64,000 bases of DNA from an uncultured Peptostreptococcaceae bacterium (GTDB taxonomy: Bacteria > Bacillota > Clostridia > Tissierellales > Peptoniphilaceae): the NCBI GenBank assembly GCA_947283485.1, contig CAMYOU010000003.1, positions 1 through 64,000 on the forward strand. The letters run 5' to 3'. Every line of letters starts with the position of its first letter. The stretch's first letter is position 1. Below are positions 42,421-49,972 of this stretch, one piece after another. Under the pieces are notes generated by a model, which was not told the DNA's origin, did not search any database, and saw only the letters and a program-made list of their open reading frames with translations. The translations under genes and the position numbers were made by a program.

Positions 42421-43094
42421 CGATATTCCTCCGTGATTTCATAGAACGCACGGGCAAGAAGAATGCGATCGCTTACGGGTGTCGCCGCACGGAGCGCGAG
42501 TTCTTCGAGCCTCTTTGCGAGTTTGATTCGAGTTTCTTTCATGATAGCAGTCTTGGGAGCACCGCGCAAACCCTCCTCGAGAACGAGCGCGGATAAATCC
42601 GTGAGAAGAACTTGCGTTTGGATGTCCGCGTCGTCAAAAAGAGTGAATGCGCGCGTAAGATCGCCTTTTCCGAGTGCGTGAAAGATTTCTTTCGAAGTTT
42701 CCGCAATTACCCGCTTCGTCTCGTGACGGTGTTCGGTCATGCGGCTTAATACCGTCGGCAAGAAGGCATTGCGATCGGGCGCGAGAAAGAGGATGTACGT
42801 GTCTTCTGGCGGTTCTTCAAGCGTCTTTAGGAGGGCGTTCTGTGCGTCCTCTCGTAATTTCTCCGCGTTCGGGAAAAAGAGCACGCGCACGGCGCGACGG
42901 GAGAGCGCGTAGATCGCGTCGCGCACTTCTTCCATCGTGTAGCGCGTCAGTTCGTAGACGTCTTTGTCGGGGAGCGAGACCTCTCGTCTCAAAAAGACCC
43001 CGATGCGTCTTCTTCCCTCCGTACGTAAAAAACCCTCATCTCGACCGGTCACAAGTTCCGCGTGAGAGAGGGTTTCCGTGATGGCGTTTTGCAT
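42417..43094 (-). CDS. holB: DNA polymerase III subunit delta' (compact)
   Basis: The 225-residue protein keeps LSHAELVTGR (the usual SHAYLF-like start) and NALLKTLEEPPEDTYILFLA with TVLSRM (sensor region). However, it lacks the zinc finger and a true P-loop and is about 100 residues shorter than B. subtilis HolB. Delta' is a structural clamp-loader subunit, so loss of the ATP site is tolerable. Its place between darA and ricT matches B. subtilis. The start overlaps the upstream stop as TAATG. Confidence 0.85.
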   Translation of the reverse strand: MQNAITETLSHAELVTGRDEGFLRTEGRRRIGVFLRREVSLPDKDVYELTRYTMEEVRDAIYALSRRAVRVLFFPNAEKLREDAQNALLKTLEEPPEDTYILFLAPDRNAFLPTVLSRMTEHRHETKRVIAETSKEIFHALGKGDLTRAFTLFDDADIQTQVLLTDLSALVLEEGLRGAPKTAIMKETRIKLAKRLEELALRAATPVSDRILLARAFYEITEEYR

Positions 43095-43366
43095 TACATC
43101 TTCCGATATTCTTCCATCGGCAGGACAAAAATGTTCGCCATGGCGACATTCTTCTCCTCGCTCTCACGCTCGGAGACGGTTTCTTTGAGAATCGCGACGA
43201 CATCGTCGACGATTTCGTCCGCAACGCCCGTTAAGATCGTGGTGTTGCCCGATTTCATAAATCCGCCCGTCGATGAGAGTTTCGTCACGGGATGTTTCGC
43301 CTGTCCGAGGCGTCTGATCGCCTCTTGCGCGATCGTGTCCTGTAAAATGGCAATGATGAGTTTCAT
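43094..43366 (-). CDS. Second PII-like cyclic-di-AMP receptor family protein (short paralogue)
   Basis: The 90-residue protein shares MKLIIAILQD and VTKLSSTGGFMKSGNTTILTG with DarA, so the c-di-AMP pocket motif is kept. The B-loop region between strands is about 18 residues shorter than in its neighbour and Glu-rich (SERESEEKNVAMANIFVLP). It stands in the slot where B. subtilis has yaaR. A second receptor with altered signalling, or a heteromer partner, is possible. GGAGGGG precedes the ATG. Confidence 0.85.
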   Translation of the reverse strand: MKLIIAILQDTIAQEAIRRLGQAKHPVTKLSSTGGFMKSGNTTILTGVADEIVDDVVAILKETVSERESEEKNVAMANIFVLPMEEYRKM

Positions 43367-43378
43367 GCTTCGCCCCTC

Positions 43379-43705
43379 CTAAACTCTGATATATCTGTCG
43401 ATGGGGAGCACGAAGACCGTCGCTCCGCCCACCGTCACCTGCATGGGATAGGGAATGTACGAGTCGCCGGGCATATTCATCGTCAAATACGAGGTGTTGA
43501 TCTCGCGCGTCTTGCAATGCCCCTCGATGAGTTCAAAGGCGTGCTCCAGGCGTTCGTCCTCCACGCCCATGAGGAGTGTCGTATTCCCCGAGCGCAAAAA
43601 GCCGCCCGTCGACGAGAGCTTGGTGATGCGATAGCCCTCCTCGATGAGATCCTCCACAAGCGTATAGCTGTCCTGATCCTGCACGATGATGATCATGAGT
43701 TTCAT
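43379..43705 (-). CDS. darA: PII-like cyclic-di-AMP receptor DarA (PstA/YaaQ)
   Basis: The 108-residue protein has the full DarA sequence plan: MKLMIIIVQDQDSYTLVEDL, ITKLSSTGGFLRSGNTTLLM, a long B-loop (residues about 65-90) and ATVFVLPIDRYIRV at the end. DarA trimers bind c-di-AMP in the cytoplasm; their downstream target is not known. The tmk-darA order is conserved in Bacillota. GGAGGG precedes the ATG, 2 bases after tmk. Confidence 0.93.
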   Translation of the reverse strand: MKLMIIIVQDQDSYTLVEDLIEEGYRITKLSSTGGFLRSGNTTLLMGVEDERLEHAFELIEGHCKTREINTSYLTMNMPGDSYIPYPMQVTVGGATVFVLPIDRYIRV

Positions 43706-43707
43706 CC

Positions 43708-44313
43708 TTATCCCTCCTTCAGGTGATCCATGAGAATCTTCTTGGCTTCATTATACACCACTTCGGGACTTCGTGCCGCATCGATTGCGACGGCATCCCC
43801 CGCAAGCACACGATAGCCTTCGTTCACGCGGCGAAAAAACTCCCTCCCCGATCGTTCCATGCGGTCGAGTTCGCCTTTTTTGCGGCGGACGGATTCCTCC
43901 GGATCGAGCGCGAAAAAGAGCGTGAGATCCGGCGTGAGGTCTTCGGTCGCGAAGCGCGAGAGCGCACGTACCTCCTCAATCCCCAGGCCGCGCCCGTACC
44001 CCTGATAGGCAAGGCTCGAGAGGACGTAGCGATCACAGAGGACGATCTTGCCCGCCTCGAGTGCGGGACGAACGGTCTTCTCCACGTGATCGGCACGCGC
44101 TGCGGCGTAGAGGAGCGCCTCGGTGCGCGCCCCCATCGTGATCTCGGGATCGAGTAAGAGACTCCGGATCTTCTCCGCCACGTCCGCGCCGCCCGGTTCG
44201 CGGGTAAAGAGGGCATCCACACCCTCTTCCCGAAATTCTTTCTCGAGCCGGTTTAGAAAAGTCGATTTCCCCGCGCCGTCATTTCCTTCGACGACGACAA
44301 AAAAACCTCTCAT
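43708..44313 (-). CDS. tmk: Thymidylate kinase
   Basis: The 201-residue enzyme has P-loop VVEGNDGAGKSTFLNRL, the DRY motif in CDRYVLSSLAYQGYGRGLG (DRY plus LID-type segment) and FFALDPEESVRRKK. It phosphorylates dTMP to dTDP. It overlaps the decarboxylase stop by ATGA. In the second position of the P-loop Asp/Asn replaces the usual Asp-Gly spacing slightly (EGNDGAGKST), still within the family range. Confidence 0.94.
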   Translation of the reverse strand: MRGFFVVVEGNDGAGKSTFLNRLEKEFREEGVDALFTREPGGADVAEKIRSLLLDPEITMGARTEALLYAAARADHVEKTVRPALEAGKIVLCDRYVLSSLAYQGYGRGLGIEEVRALSRFATEDLTPDLTLFFALDPEESVRRKKGELDRMERSGREFFRRVNEGYRVLAGDAVAIDAARSPEVVYNEAKKILMDHLKEG

Positions 44314-45728
44314 CGTTTGACCACTTCGAGTGCGGTGTGATCCTCTTCCATGCCCGTGACGTCCATGCCCTTTTCGATCAAGAGCTTGATGTATGCGACG
44401 AGTTCTTCCGTGATGACCTCGCCCGGTGTGACAAGCGGAATTCCGGGCGGATAGGGAATGACGAGTTGTCCCGAGATGCGCCCTGCCGCTTCGTCTAACG
44501 GAACGATTTCTTTGTCCTCATAGAACGCATCGCGAATGGACATCTTCGCTTCCATCTCCATCATCGAGAGATCCACGAGCGGAATTTCTTCCTCAGGTGC
44601 GTGTTTCGAAATATCAAGAAGCGCGTCATAGAGTGCCATCAGTTCCTCGCGCGTATTGTTGACGCCGACCAGTGCGAGCGCATACCAATAATCCGCCATC
44701 TCGAGGAGAATATTGTATTTCTCATAGAGTTCGCGGCGCAGTTCGTTGCCGTTGCGACCGCGCATGTGGAAGATGATCTTGGAACGATCCTTGTCGTAGA
44801 TCTCGACCGACGGATCGTGATTTGTCGTGTAGACATAGAGCCCCGGGATCGTCTTGAGTTTCGCCGTCACTTCGTCCAGTGCTTCGATATGCTTCTTCGT
44901 CGCCTCGCGCCCCTCGTCGCTTACCATATACGCGACCGCCGCTTCGACCGACTGCATGAAAATATACGAAGGAGACGTCGTCTGGAAGGTGTTCATCATC
45001 TTGTGGAGACGCTTGATATCGACTCTGTCCGTCCCGACGTGGAGCATCGACGTCTGCGTAAAGGCGTTTAAGGTCTTGTGCGCACTGTGGACGACGAGAT
45101 CCGCCCCGAGCGAAATCGCGCTCTTCGGAAATTCATCCGAGAACGCAAAATGCGGACCGTGCGCCGCATCGACGACGAGGAATTTCCCGCGTTCGTGGAC
45201 GATCCTCGCGATCTCTCCGAGATTCGAGCAAATGCCGAAATACGTGGGATAGGTGATGACGACGGCCTTGATCTTGGGGTTTCTGTCGAGTGCCGCCTCG
45301 ACGTCCTGCGGCGAAACACCGCCTAAGACATGCGCGTCGGCTTCATATTTCGGATAGACGTACTCGACATCGAGCGCGTTTAGGATCGAGCCGTTGTAGA
45401 CGCATTTGTGACAATTCCTCTGAATGAGAATCGTGTCGCCCGGTTTCGTCACCGTCGCAAGCGCAATGTGCATCGCCCCCGAGGACGAATTGGCGGTGAA
45501 GACGCTGTAACGCGCGCCGTATTCCTTGGCAATGAGCGCGAGACTCTCCGCAATGACCCCGTCCGGATGTTGAAGATTGTCCGTCCCGTAGGTCTCCGTC
45601 ACGTCGATCTTCGGCAGATCCTTGAGAAAATACATCCCGGTCGCCTTTTGTTTGTGACCCGGCATGTGGAAACGAATCGTCCCCTCTTCGGAGAGTTCTT
45701 TTAAGCGCGTGTAAATCGGTGTTTTCAT
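44310..45728 (-). CDS. Orn/Lys/Arg decarboxylase family protein (YaaO/SpeA type)
   Basis: The 472-residue PLP enzyme has the Lys of SAHKTLNAFTQTSMLHVG, the cofactor Asp/His of VVDAAHGPHFAF, and the C-terminal family domain (RISGQLVIPYPPGIPLVTPGE). It probably makes agmatine or cadaverine for polyamine synthesis; arginine versus lysine cannot be told. In B. subtilis yaaO holds the same position before tmk. TGGAGG precedes ATG 45728. Confidence 0.9.
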   Translation of the reverse strand: MKTPIYTRLKELSEEGTIRFHMPGHKQKATGMYFLKDLPKIDVTETYGTDNLQHPDGVIAESLALIAKEYGARYSVFTANSSSGAMHIALATVTKPGDTILIQRNCHKCVYNGSILNALDVEYVYPKYEADAHVLGGVSPQDVEAALDRNPKIKAVVITYPTYFGICSNLGEIARIVHERGKFLVVDAAHGPHFAFSDEFPKSAISLGADLVVHSAHKTLNAFTQTSMLHVGTDRVDIKRLHKMMNTFQTTSPSYIFMQSVEAAVAYMVSDEGREATKKHIEALDEVTAKLKTIPGLYVYTTNHDPSVEIYDKDRSKIIFHMRGRNGNELRRELYEKYNILLEMADYWYALALVGVNNTREELMALYDALLDISKHAPEEEIPLVDLSMMEMEAKMSIRDAFYEDKEIVPLDEAAGRISGQLVIPYPPGIPLVTPGEVITEELVAYIKLLIEKGMDVTGMEEDHTALEVVKR

Positions 45729-45755
45729 GAGTGTACCTCCATCAGTAGTGTTCTC

Positions 45756-45761
45756 ATTATA
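45756..45761 (-). promoter_or_regulatory. -10 box of the decarboxylase-tmk-darA-holB-ricT operon
   Basis: Minus-strand TATAAT, 28 bases before the ATG. The -35 position falls in the T-run of the upstream terminator and is weak. Confidence 0.55.
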
Positions 45762-45774
45762 CTAAAAATGTACG

Positions 45775-45823
45775 AAAAAATCGCCCCGTATGGGAACTTC
45801 TCGCATACGGGACGATTGTTTTT
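45775..45823. terminator. Terminator after the 137-residue membrane protein gene
   Basis: CCCGTATG and CATACGGG pair around 10 bases, with T-runs on both sides. Confidence 0.78.
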
Positions 45824-45839
45824 CATGAATGACCAATAT

Positions 45840-46253
45840 TTAGTGAACCATCAACCGCTGTCCGACGACATACACAACGGCAAGAGCGACGATGAGAAAA
45901 AGCACATATTGATTCACGCGCCATGTCGCATACACCCTCTTTCCCTTCACATCTTCCCGATAGTCCATCTTGAAAATGCGATGATTGATCCACGTTCCTG
46001 CAAAGAACGGCACGACAAAGATGCAACAGAAAGCGGCGCATGAAGTGATGAAATCACCCCAAGATCCGAATTCTCGGACTTCTCGGACTGCAAGTACGCC
46101 CGGCAAAAATCGTTTTGCGAGAAACCAGAGTGCCAAGAGGACGATCACGCCTGCCAAGACTTCTGGCCCGCTGTGCGGACGACGCGGATCATAGAGCGAC
46201 AGCTCCTCCGCCGTCGTGCCTTTCGGCAAGGGTTCATTCCAACGATACTGCAT
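45840..46253 (-). CDS. Membrane protein of unknown function
   Basis: The 137-residue protein has three or four helices (about 28-50, 65-88 and 112-132) and a polar N-terminus starting MQYRWNEPLPKGTTAEELSL. Two adjacent Cys in the second helix (AAFCCIFVVPFF) are notable. No family is recognised. GAGGTGA precedes the ATG, and it has its own promoter and terminator, so it is monocistronic. Confidence 0.75.
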   Translation of the reverse strand: MQYRWNEPLPKGTTAEELSLYDPRRPHSGPEVLAGVIVLLALWFLAKRFLPGVLAVREVREFGSWGDFITSCAAFCCIFVVPFFAGTWINHRIFKMDYREDVKGKRVYATWRVNQYVLFLIVALAVVYVVGQRLMVH

Positions 46254-46337
46254 AGAATCACCTCATCTTCCTTTCCGTTCGATCTCGTATCTTGTCCTCA
46301 CGGAGACACCTCAACGAATACGCTTTCTTATACTCCT

Positions 46338-46365
46338 ATCATACCCCCCCGTCCGCGTTTTGCAA
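46338..46365 (-). promoter_or_regulatory. Promoter of the 137-residue membrane protein gene
   Basis: Minus strand: TTGCAA (46365-46360), 16 bases containing a run of G, TATGAT (46343-46338). Confidence 0.6.
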
Positions 46366-46385
46366 CGAAATTCCGCTCCAAAAAA

Positions 46386-46410
46386 GAAAAAAGATGCCCT
46401 AGGGCATCTT
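46386..46410 (-). terminator. Terminator overlapping the deacetylase stop codon
   Basis: AAGATGCCC-TA-GGGCATCTT is a perfect hairpin that contains the TAG stop; TTTTTTCTTTTT follows on the minus strand. Confidence 0.82.
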
Positions 46411-47136
46411 GGAAAGATGAAAAAAGGCTGCGAGCGCGTCGGGCATGTTCCGGGCGGCATCGGGATGCGCTTTACCTTCGGTGCCGTCGTGGAGGACGAA
46501 GATCGTATCGGGTCCGTCGATCGCGCGGAGTCTCCGTACGAGCTCGTCGGTCTCAGGGTTTTCCCAGTCCGCGACGAGTTTTGACCAGTGAAACGGGATG
46601 AGTCCGTGCGAGAGGGAGAAGAAGAGCGTCGTGAGTGTCCACGTCCCGTGCGGAGGTCGGAAGAAACGCACGCGTGCCATGGAGCGAAGGCTCGCGAGTC
46701 CGCGGGACAGGCTCATCCATTCCGCGACGGGGAAGAGTTTCGGGAGGAGGACGTGTTTCTCTCCGTGAAAGCCGATCTCGTGTCCGCGCTCCGTGATTTC
46801 ACGGATGAGTTCGGGATGTGCGAGTGCTTTTTCCGCAAGGACGAAGAAGATCGCCCGTTCACCCGCCGCGTCGAGGATGTCGAGGACGCGCTCGGTCACT
46901 CCGGGCGTGGGTCCGTCGTCAAAGGTAAAGATTCGCCGCCCCATGCGCGGACGGTGCCGACAGAGGAGGTTCGGCAGGACAAAATAGAGAAAGAGTGCGA
47001 TCAGAACGCGAAGAAGGACGGCAGGGATGCCGCCCGAGAAAAAACCTTTCATGCTGAAGTTCGTCGCGTCTCCGCCGGCGAAAAAATCGGCAAATCCATC
47101 GAGTTTCGTAAGAAACGTTTCTTGTCCGGGAGTCAT
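46399..47136 (-). CDS. Polysaccharide deacetylase family protein
   Basis: The 245-residue protein has an N-terminal membrane anchor (about 38-58) and the NodB domain. The motifs are TFDDGPTPGVT (catalytic Asp), GFHGEKHVLL (metal His pair), RFFRPPHGTW and FVLHDG. Such enzymes remove N-acetyl groups from peptidoglycan or another surface glycan. It overlaps the glycosyltransferase gene by ATGA, suggesting they act on the same polymer or lipid; that is inference. Confidence 0.9.
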   Translation of the reverse strand: MTPGQETFLTKLDGFADFFAGGDATNFSMKGFFSGGIPAVLLRVLIALFLYFVLPNLLCRHRPRMGRRIFTFDDGPTPGVTERVLDILDAAGERAIFFVLAEKALAHPELIREITERGHEIGFHGEKHVLLPKLFPVAEWMSLSRGLASLRSMARVRFFRPPHGTWTLTTLFFSLSHGLIPFHWSKLVADWENPETDELVRRLRAIDGPDTIFVLHDGTEGKAHPDAARNMPDALAAFFHLSKMP

Positions 47137-48143
47137 GCAAAAGCCTCCAGATATTCCTCAAATTCCGCGGGATCGGCTTCGTCTTTGATGCGGCGCATCT
47201 CTTCGCGTTGCGCAAGGATCATGTCGCGGTCGACGGTTTCGCCGAACGAGGTGCCGATCTTTTCCGAGTCGATGAAACGTGCGTTTTTCTTCTCCTGCGG
47301 AAGGAACGGATCGATGTAGACGATGGGCGTCTCCGCCATGATCGCCTCATAGGTCGAGAGTCCGCCCGCCTTGCCGATGACGATGTCCGCGCGGTCGAGT
47401 TCCCTTTCCATATCGACAAAGCCGAGAACGGTGATGCCGGGAATCCGCGCACGTCTGAGTTTCCGAAAAAGTGCCTTGTTGCGTCCCGTCACGACGCGCA
47501 CGTCTCTTCCGTAGAGTGCGGTGATCGTCCGATAGAAGCCGAGTTCTCGCGGCAAAAGTCCGAGTCCGCCGCCCGTCACGAGCACGCGATGTGCCCGTTC
47601 GTAGGTGAGATGTGCTGCCGCACGGCGCGGGGAAAGCCCCACGACGACGATTTTTTCTTTGGGCACGCCGAATGTCCTAAGTTCGCGCTCGGTGTAGGAC
47701 GAGGCGACGAGGTAGAGATCCGTCCCCTCGTTCACCCAGAAATCGTGCGGTTCAAAATCCGTGATGCAGACGATGAGCGGGGTCGATAGCCCCCGTTTTT
47801 TCTTGTAGTCGGCGAGGAGCCACGCCGCGGTCGAGAAGGTCGCGACAAAAGCGTCCGGCGTGGACATCGCGTCCATGCGTTTGGCAAAGCGACGTTTGAG
47901 AAAATCCGATAGAAGCGCGTCTTTTCTCTTGTGACGATCGCCCGCGAGATACGCGCGATACCCAAGTCCCTGCGTGCGCATGATGCGTGTGTATGTATGG
48001 TAAATGCCGTCGGCGAAGAACGGAAAGAGAAATCTCGTGATGTCGATGCGTTCGACCCGATGTGCGGGTGCCATCGACGCGATATAGTCCGCCGCGCGCA
48101 TGTGTCCCGCGCCGAACGAACAGGTAAAGAGTCTGATGTCCAT
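47133..48143 (-). CDS. MGDG synthase-like glycosyltransferase (GT28 type)
   Basis: The 336-residue protein starts with DIRLFTCSFGAGHMRAADYI, the MGDG_synth N-terminal pattern, and ends with a GT-B donor domain: VLVTGGGLGLLPREL, then ADIVIGKAGGLSTYEAIMAETPIVY. Family members such as UgtP add sugars to diacylglycerol at the inner membrane face. The substrate is not proven. ATG 48143 has AAAGGAG upstream; a start 6 codons earlier is less well placed. Confidence 0.88.
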   Translation of the reverse strand: MDIRLFTCSFGAGHMRAADYIASMAPAHRVERIDITRFLFPFFADGIYHTYTRIMRTQGLGYRAYLAGDRHKRKDALLSDFLKRRFAKRMDAMSTPDAFVATFSTAAWLLADYKKKRGLSTPLIVCITDFEPHDFWVNEGTDLYLVASSYTERELRTFGVPKEKIVVVGLSPRRAAAHLTYERAHRVLVTGGGLGLLPRELGFYRTITALYGRDVRVVTGRNKALFRKLRRARIPGITVLGFVDMERELDRADIVIGKAGGLSTYEAIMAETPIVYIDPFLPQEKKNARFIDSEKIGTSFGETVDRDMILAQREEMRRIKDEADPAEFEEYLEAFA

Positions 48144-48170
48144 AATGCACTCCTTTCTCACTTCTATTTT

Positions 48171-48179
48171 ATGATACCA
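48171..48179 (-). promoter_or_regulatory. Extended -10 box before the glycosyltransferase gene
   Basis: Minus-strand TGGTATCAT, 28 bases before the ATG; no clear -35. Confidence 0.45.
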
Positions 48180-48245
48180 CGCACCCCCTTTTCTTAGATT
48201 ACACTTCGCTTACAATACCACGCGCGGGTCTTCCCCGCCCGCCCG

Positions 48246-48282
48246 AAAAAGAAAAACGCTCCGATGATTCGAAGCGTTTTTT
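48246..48282. terminator. Terminator after the flavoprotein gene
   Basis: AAAAACGCT and AGCGTTTTTT pair around 12 bases, with further T on the minus side, 35 bases after the azoreductase-like stop. Confidence 0.78.
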
Positions 48283-48316
48283 GATTGCCATCAAGGATTC
48301 GGTTGGGACGGCATCC

Positions 48317-48895
48317 CTATATCTCGAGCGTCTGACGGAGGCTACGGATCTCTTCTTTCGCCGCGGCGAGTTTCGCTTCGACGTCTCCTCCGAGATCAAG
48401 TCCGTCGACGGCGACGGCGTGGAAGCGTTCGATGCCGAAAAATTCCGCCATGGCGCGCATGGAATAGACGCCGAGTTCGAGCGGCGAATCCGCGTAATTT
48501 CCTCCGCGCGTCGTAAGGTAGAGGAGATCTTTCGCGCGTGCAAGACCCCTTAGGGTGCCGTTCGGTACGACGCCGAACGTGATGCCCTCAACGGAGATGT
48601 GTTCGATATAGACTTTTAAGATTGAGGGGAACGAGAGATCCCAGAAGGGTGCGGCGACGATGATTCTCTCGGCGTTCGCAAATTCGTGCGCGAGATCGAA
48701 GCGTGCCGCGTCGCGTTTCCCTGCGGCAAGGAGCGCGTCGCGTTCGGCGAGCGACGCTCTGTCAAAGGGAAGAAGTCCCATCTCGGAGAGAGGACGCACG
48801 GTCACATCGTCTTCGAATCGGAGCGCTTCTTCGAGCAGTTTTCGCGTGCGGGAATCTTCCGCGCGCACGCAGGCGTCAATCGCGAGTGTCTTCAT
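48317..48895 (-). CDS. Flavodoxin-fold NAD(P)H oxidoreductase (azoreductase-like)
   Basis: The 192-residue protein has the AzoR/NQO fold: an N-terminal nucleotide strand (KTLAIDACVR), the segment IIVAAPFWDLSFPSILKVYI that contacts FMN, and LTTRGGNY. It likely reduces quinones or azo compounds with FMN. Its start overlaps the rbsK stop by ATGA, an unusual pairing with a sugar kinase; a role in nucleoside use is not evident. Confidence 0.85.
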   Translation of the reverse strand: MKTLAIDACVRAEDSRTRKLLEEALRFEDDVTVRPLSEMGLLPFDRASLAERDALLAAGKRDAARFDLAHEFANAERIIVAAPFWDLSFPSILKVYIEHISVEGITFGVVPNGTLRGLARAKDLLYLTTRGGNYADSPLELGVYSMRAMAEFFGIERFHAVAVDGLDLGGDVEAKLAAAKEEIRSLRQTLEI

Positions 48896-49785
48896 GCCTT
48901 ATCCTTTCTCCAACGTTCGACTTCGTCGCGTGTGGGGATCGAGGCCGCCGCACCTTTTTTCATCACGGCGAGTGCGCTTGCCGCCGTGGCGAGATCCATC
49001 GCCTCGACGATTTCCATGCCCTCGAGGAGTCCCGCGATGACATAGCCGACAAAAGTGTCCCCCGCGCCGGTCGTGTCGACGGCGTCGACGGTGTATGCGG
49101 GACGCATGATGCGCGTCTTGCCGTCATCGTACATCGCGCCGTCCGCACCGAGGGTGAGAAGCACGTCAGTCTCCGGGAAACGCTCGCGTAATCCTGTAAG
49201 AATCGTCGCGGGTTCATCGACCGGAGCCGATGCGAGATACGCGCCCTCGATCTCGTTGACGATGAGTAGATCCACATAGGCAATCGGCAGATCGTCGAGT
49301 CTCTCATCCGCCGGTGCCGCGTTCATAAAAATCTTCAGTCCTTTCTCGTGCGCGAGTTCGATCACGTCGCGCGTCGCGGTCGTTTCGTTCTGGAGCAGAA
49401 CCGCAGAGGCGTCCGTCTTTTCGAGCACTTCTTCGACATACGCGCGGTCCATCGCGTCATTCGCGCCGCCGTGAATGAAGATCGCGTTCTGTCCCTCCGT
49501 GTCCACCTGAATGACCGCGTGTCCGGGCGACAGGGCGACCGTTTTCAAGAGTCCCACGTCCACGCCCGCACTGCGGAGCGTCTCGGGTAAGAGCGTGTCC
49601 TCCGCGCTCACACATGCCGCATGGGCGACGTGCGCGCCCGCATGGGCAAGGGCGATCGATTGATTGAGTCCTTTTCCGCCGGCACCGATCGAATAGGTGC
49701 GTGTCTTCTGCGTTTCTTTGGCGCGTGTCACGTGGTCGACTTCGTAGACGTGATCCACATTCATGCTGCCGAAATTGATAATCAT
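48892..49785 (-). CDS. rbsK: Ribokinase (PfkB family)
   Basis: The 297-residue kinase has both PfkB signatures: SIGAGGKGLNQSIALAHAGA near the start and DTTGAGDTFVGYVIAGLLEG with the catalytic Asp near the end. It phosphorylates ribose to ribose-5-phosphate. ATG 49785 follows GGAGGG. It is divergent from the nucleoside uptake and hydrolase operon, whose hydrolases release ribose, so the pair forms one pathway. A shared palindrome lies between them. Confidence 0.9.
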   Translation of the reverse strand: MIINFGSMNVDHVYEVDHVTRAKETQKTRTYSIGAGGKGLNQSIALAHAGAHVAHAACVSAEDTLLPETLRSAGVDVGLLKTVALSPGHAVIQVDTEGQNAIFIHGGANDAMDRAYVEEVLEKTDASAVLLQNETTATRDVIELAHEKGLKIFMNAAPADERLDDLPIAYVDLLIVNEIEGAYLASAPVDEPATILTGLRERFPETDVLLTLGADGAMYDDGKTRIMRPAYTVDAVDTTGAGDTFVGYVIAGLLEGMEIVEAMDLATAASALAVMKKGAAASIPTRDEVERWRKDKA

Positions 49786-49827
49786 GCCTCTTCCCTCCTT
49801 TTCATTGCGCAACTCTTTTCTCGTTCC

Positions 49828-49856
49828 AAAATAACATAAAAGCCGCACGGAATCAA
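49828..49856 (-). promoter_or_regulatory. rbsK promoter
   Basis: Minus strand: TTGATT (49856-49851), 17 bases, TATTTT (49833-49828). Confidence 0.5.
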
Positions 49857-49862
49857 TTTTTA

Positions 49863-49878
49863 ACGTCTTCGAAAACGT
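49863..49878. promoter_or_regulatory. Palindromic operator between rbsK and the nucleoside operon
   Basis: ACGTCTTCGAAAACGT is a 16-bp palindrome with one mismatched pair and a TTCGAA centre. It abuts the rbsK -35 box and lies 22 bases upstream of the other promoter. The form suits a LacI-type or similar dimeric regulator; no regulator gene is adjacent. Confidence 0.55.
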
Positions 49879-49900
49879 GTTATGCGCAATGGTTTTCCCC

Positions 49901-49929
49901 TTGCTTTTCTCCTCTCATGGCGGTACAAT
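49901..49929 (+). promoter_or_regulatory. Promoter of the nucleoside uptake operon
   Basis: TTGCTT (49901-49906), 17 bases, TACAAT (49924-49929), 44 bases before the binding-protein ATG. Confidence 0.72.
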
Positions 49930-49972
49930 GATGATGAAGTGGTAGCACAATAAAGAAAGGTAGGAGAGTATC

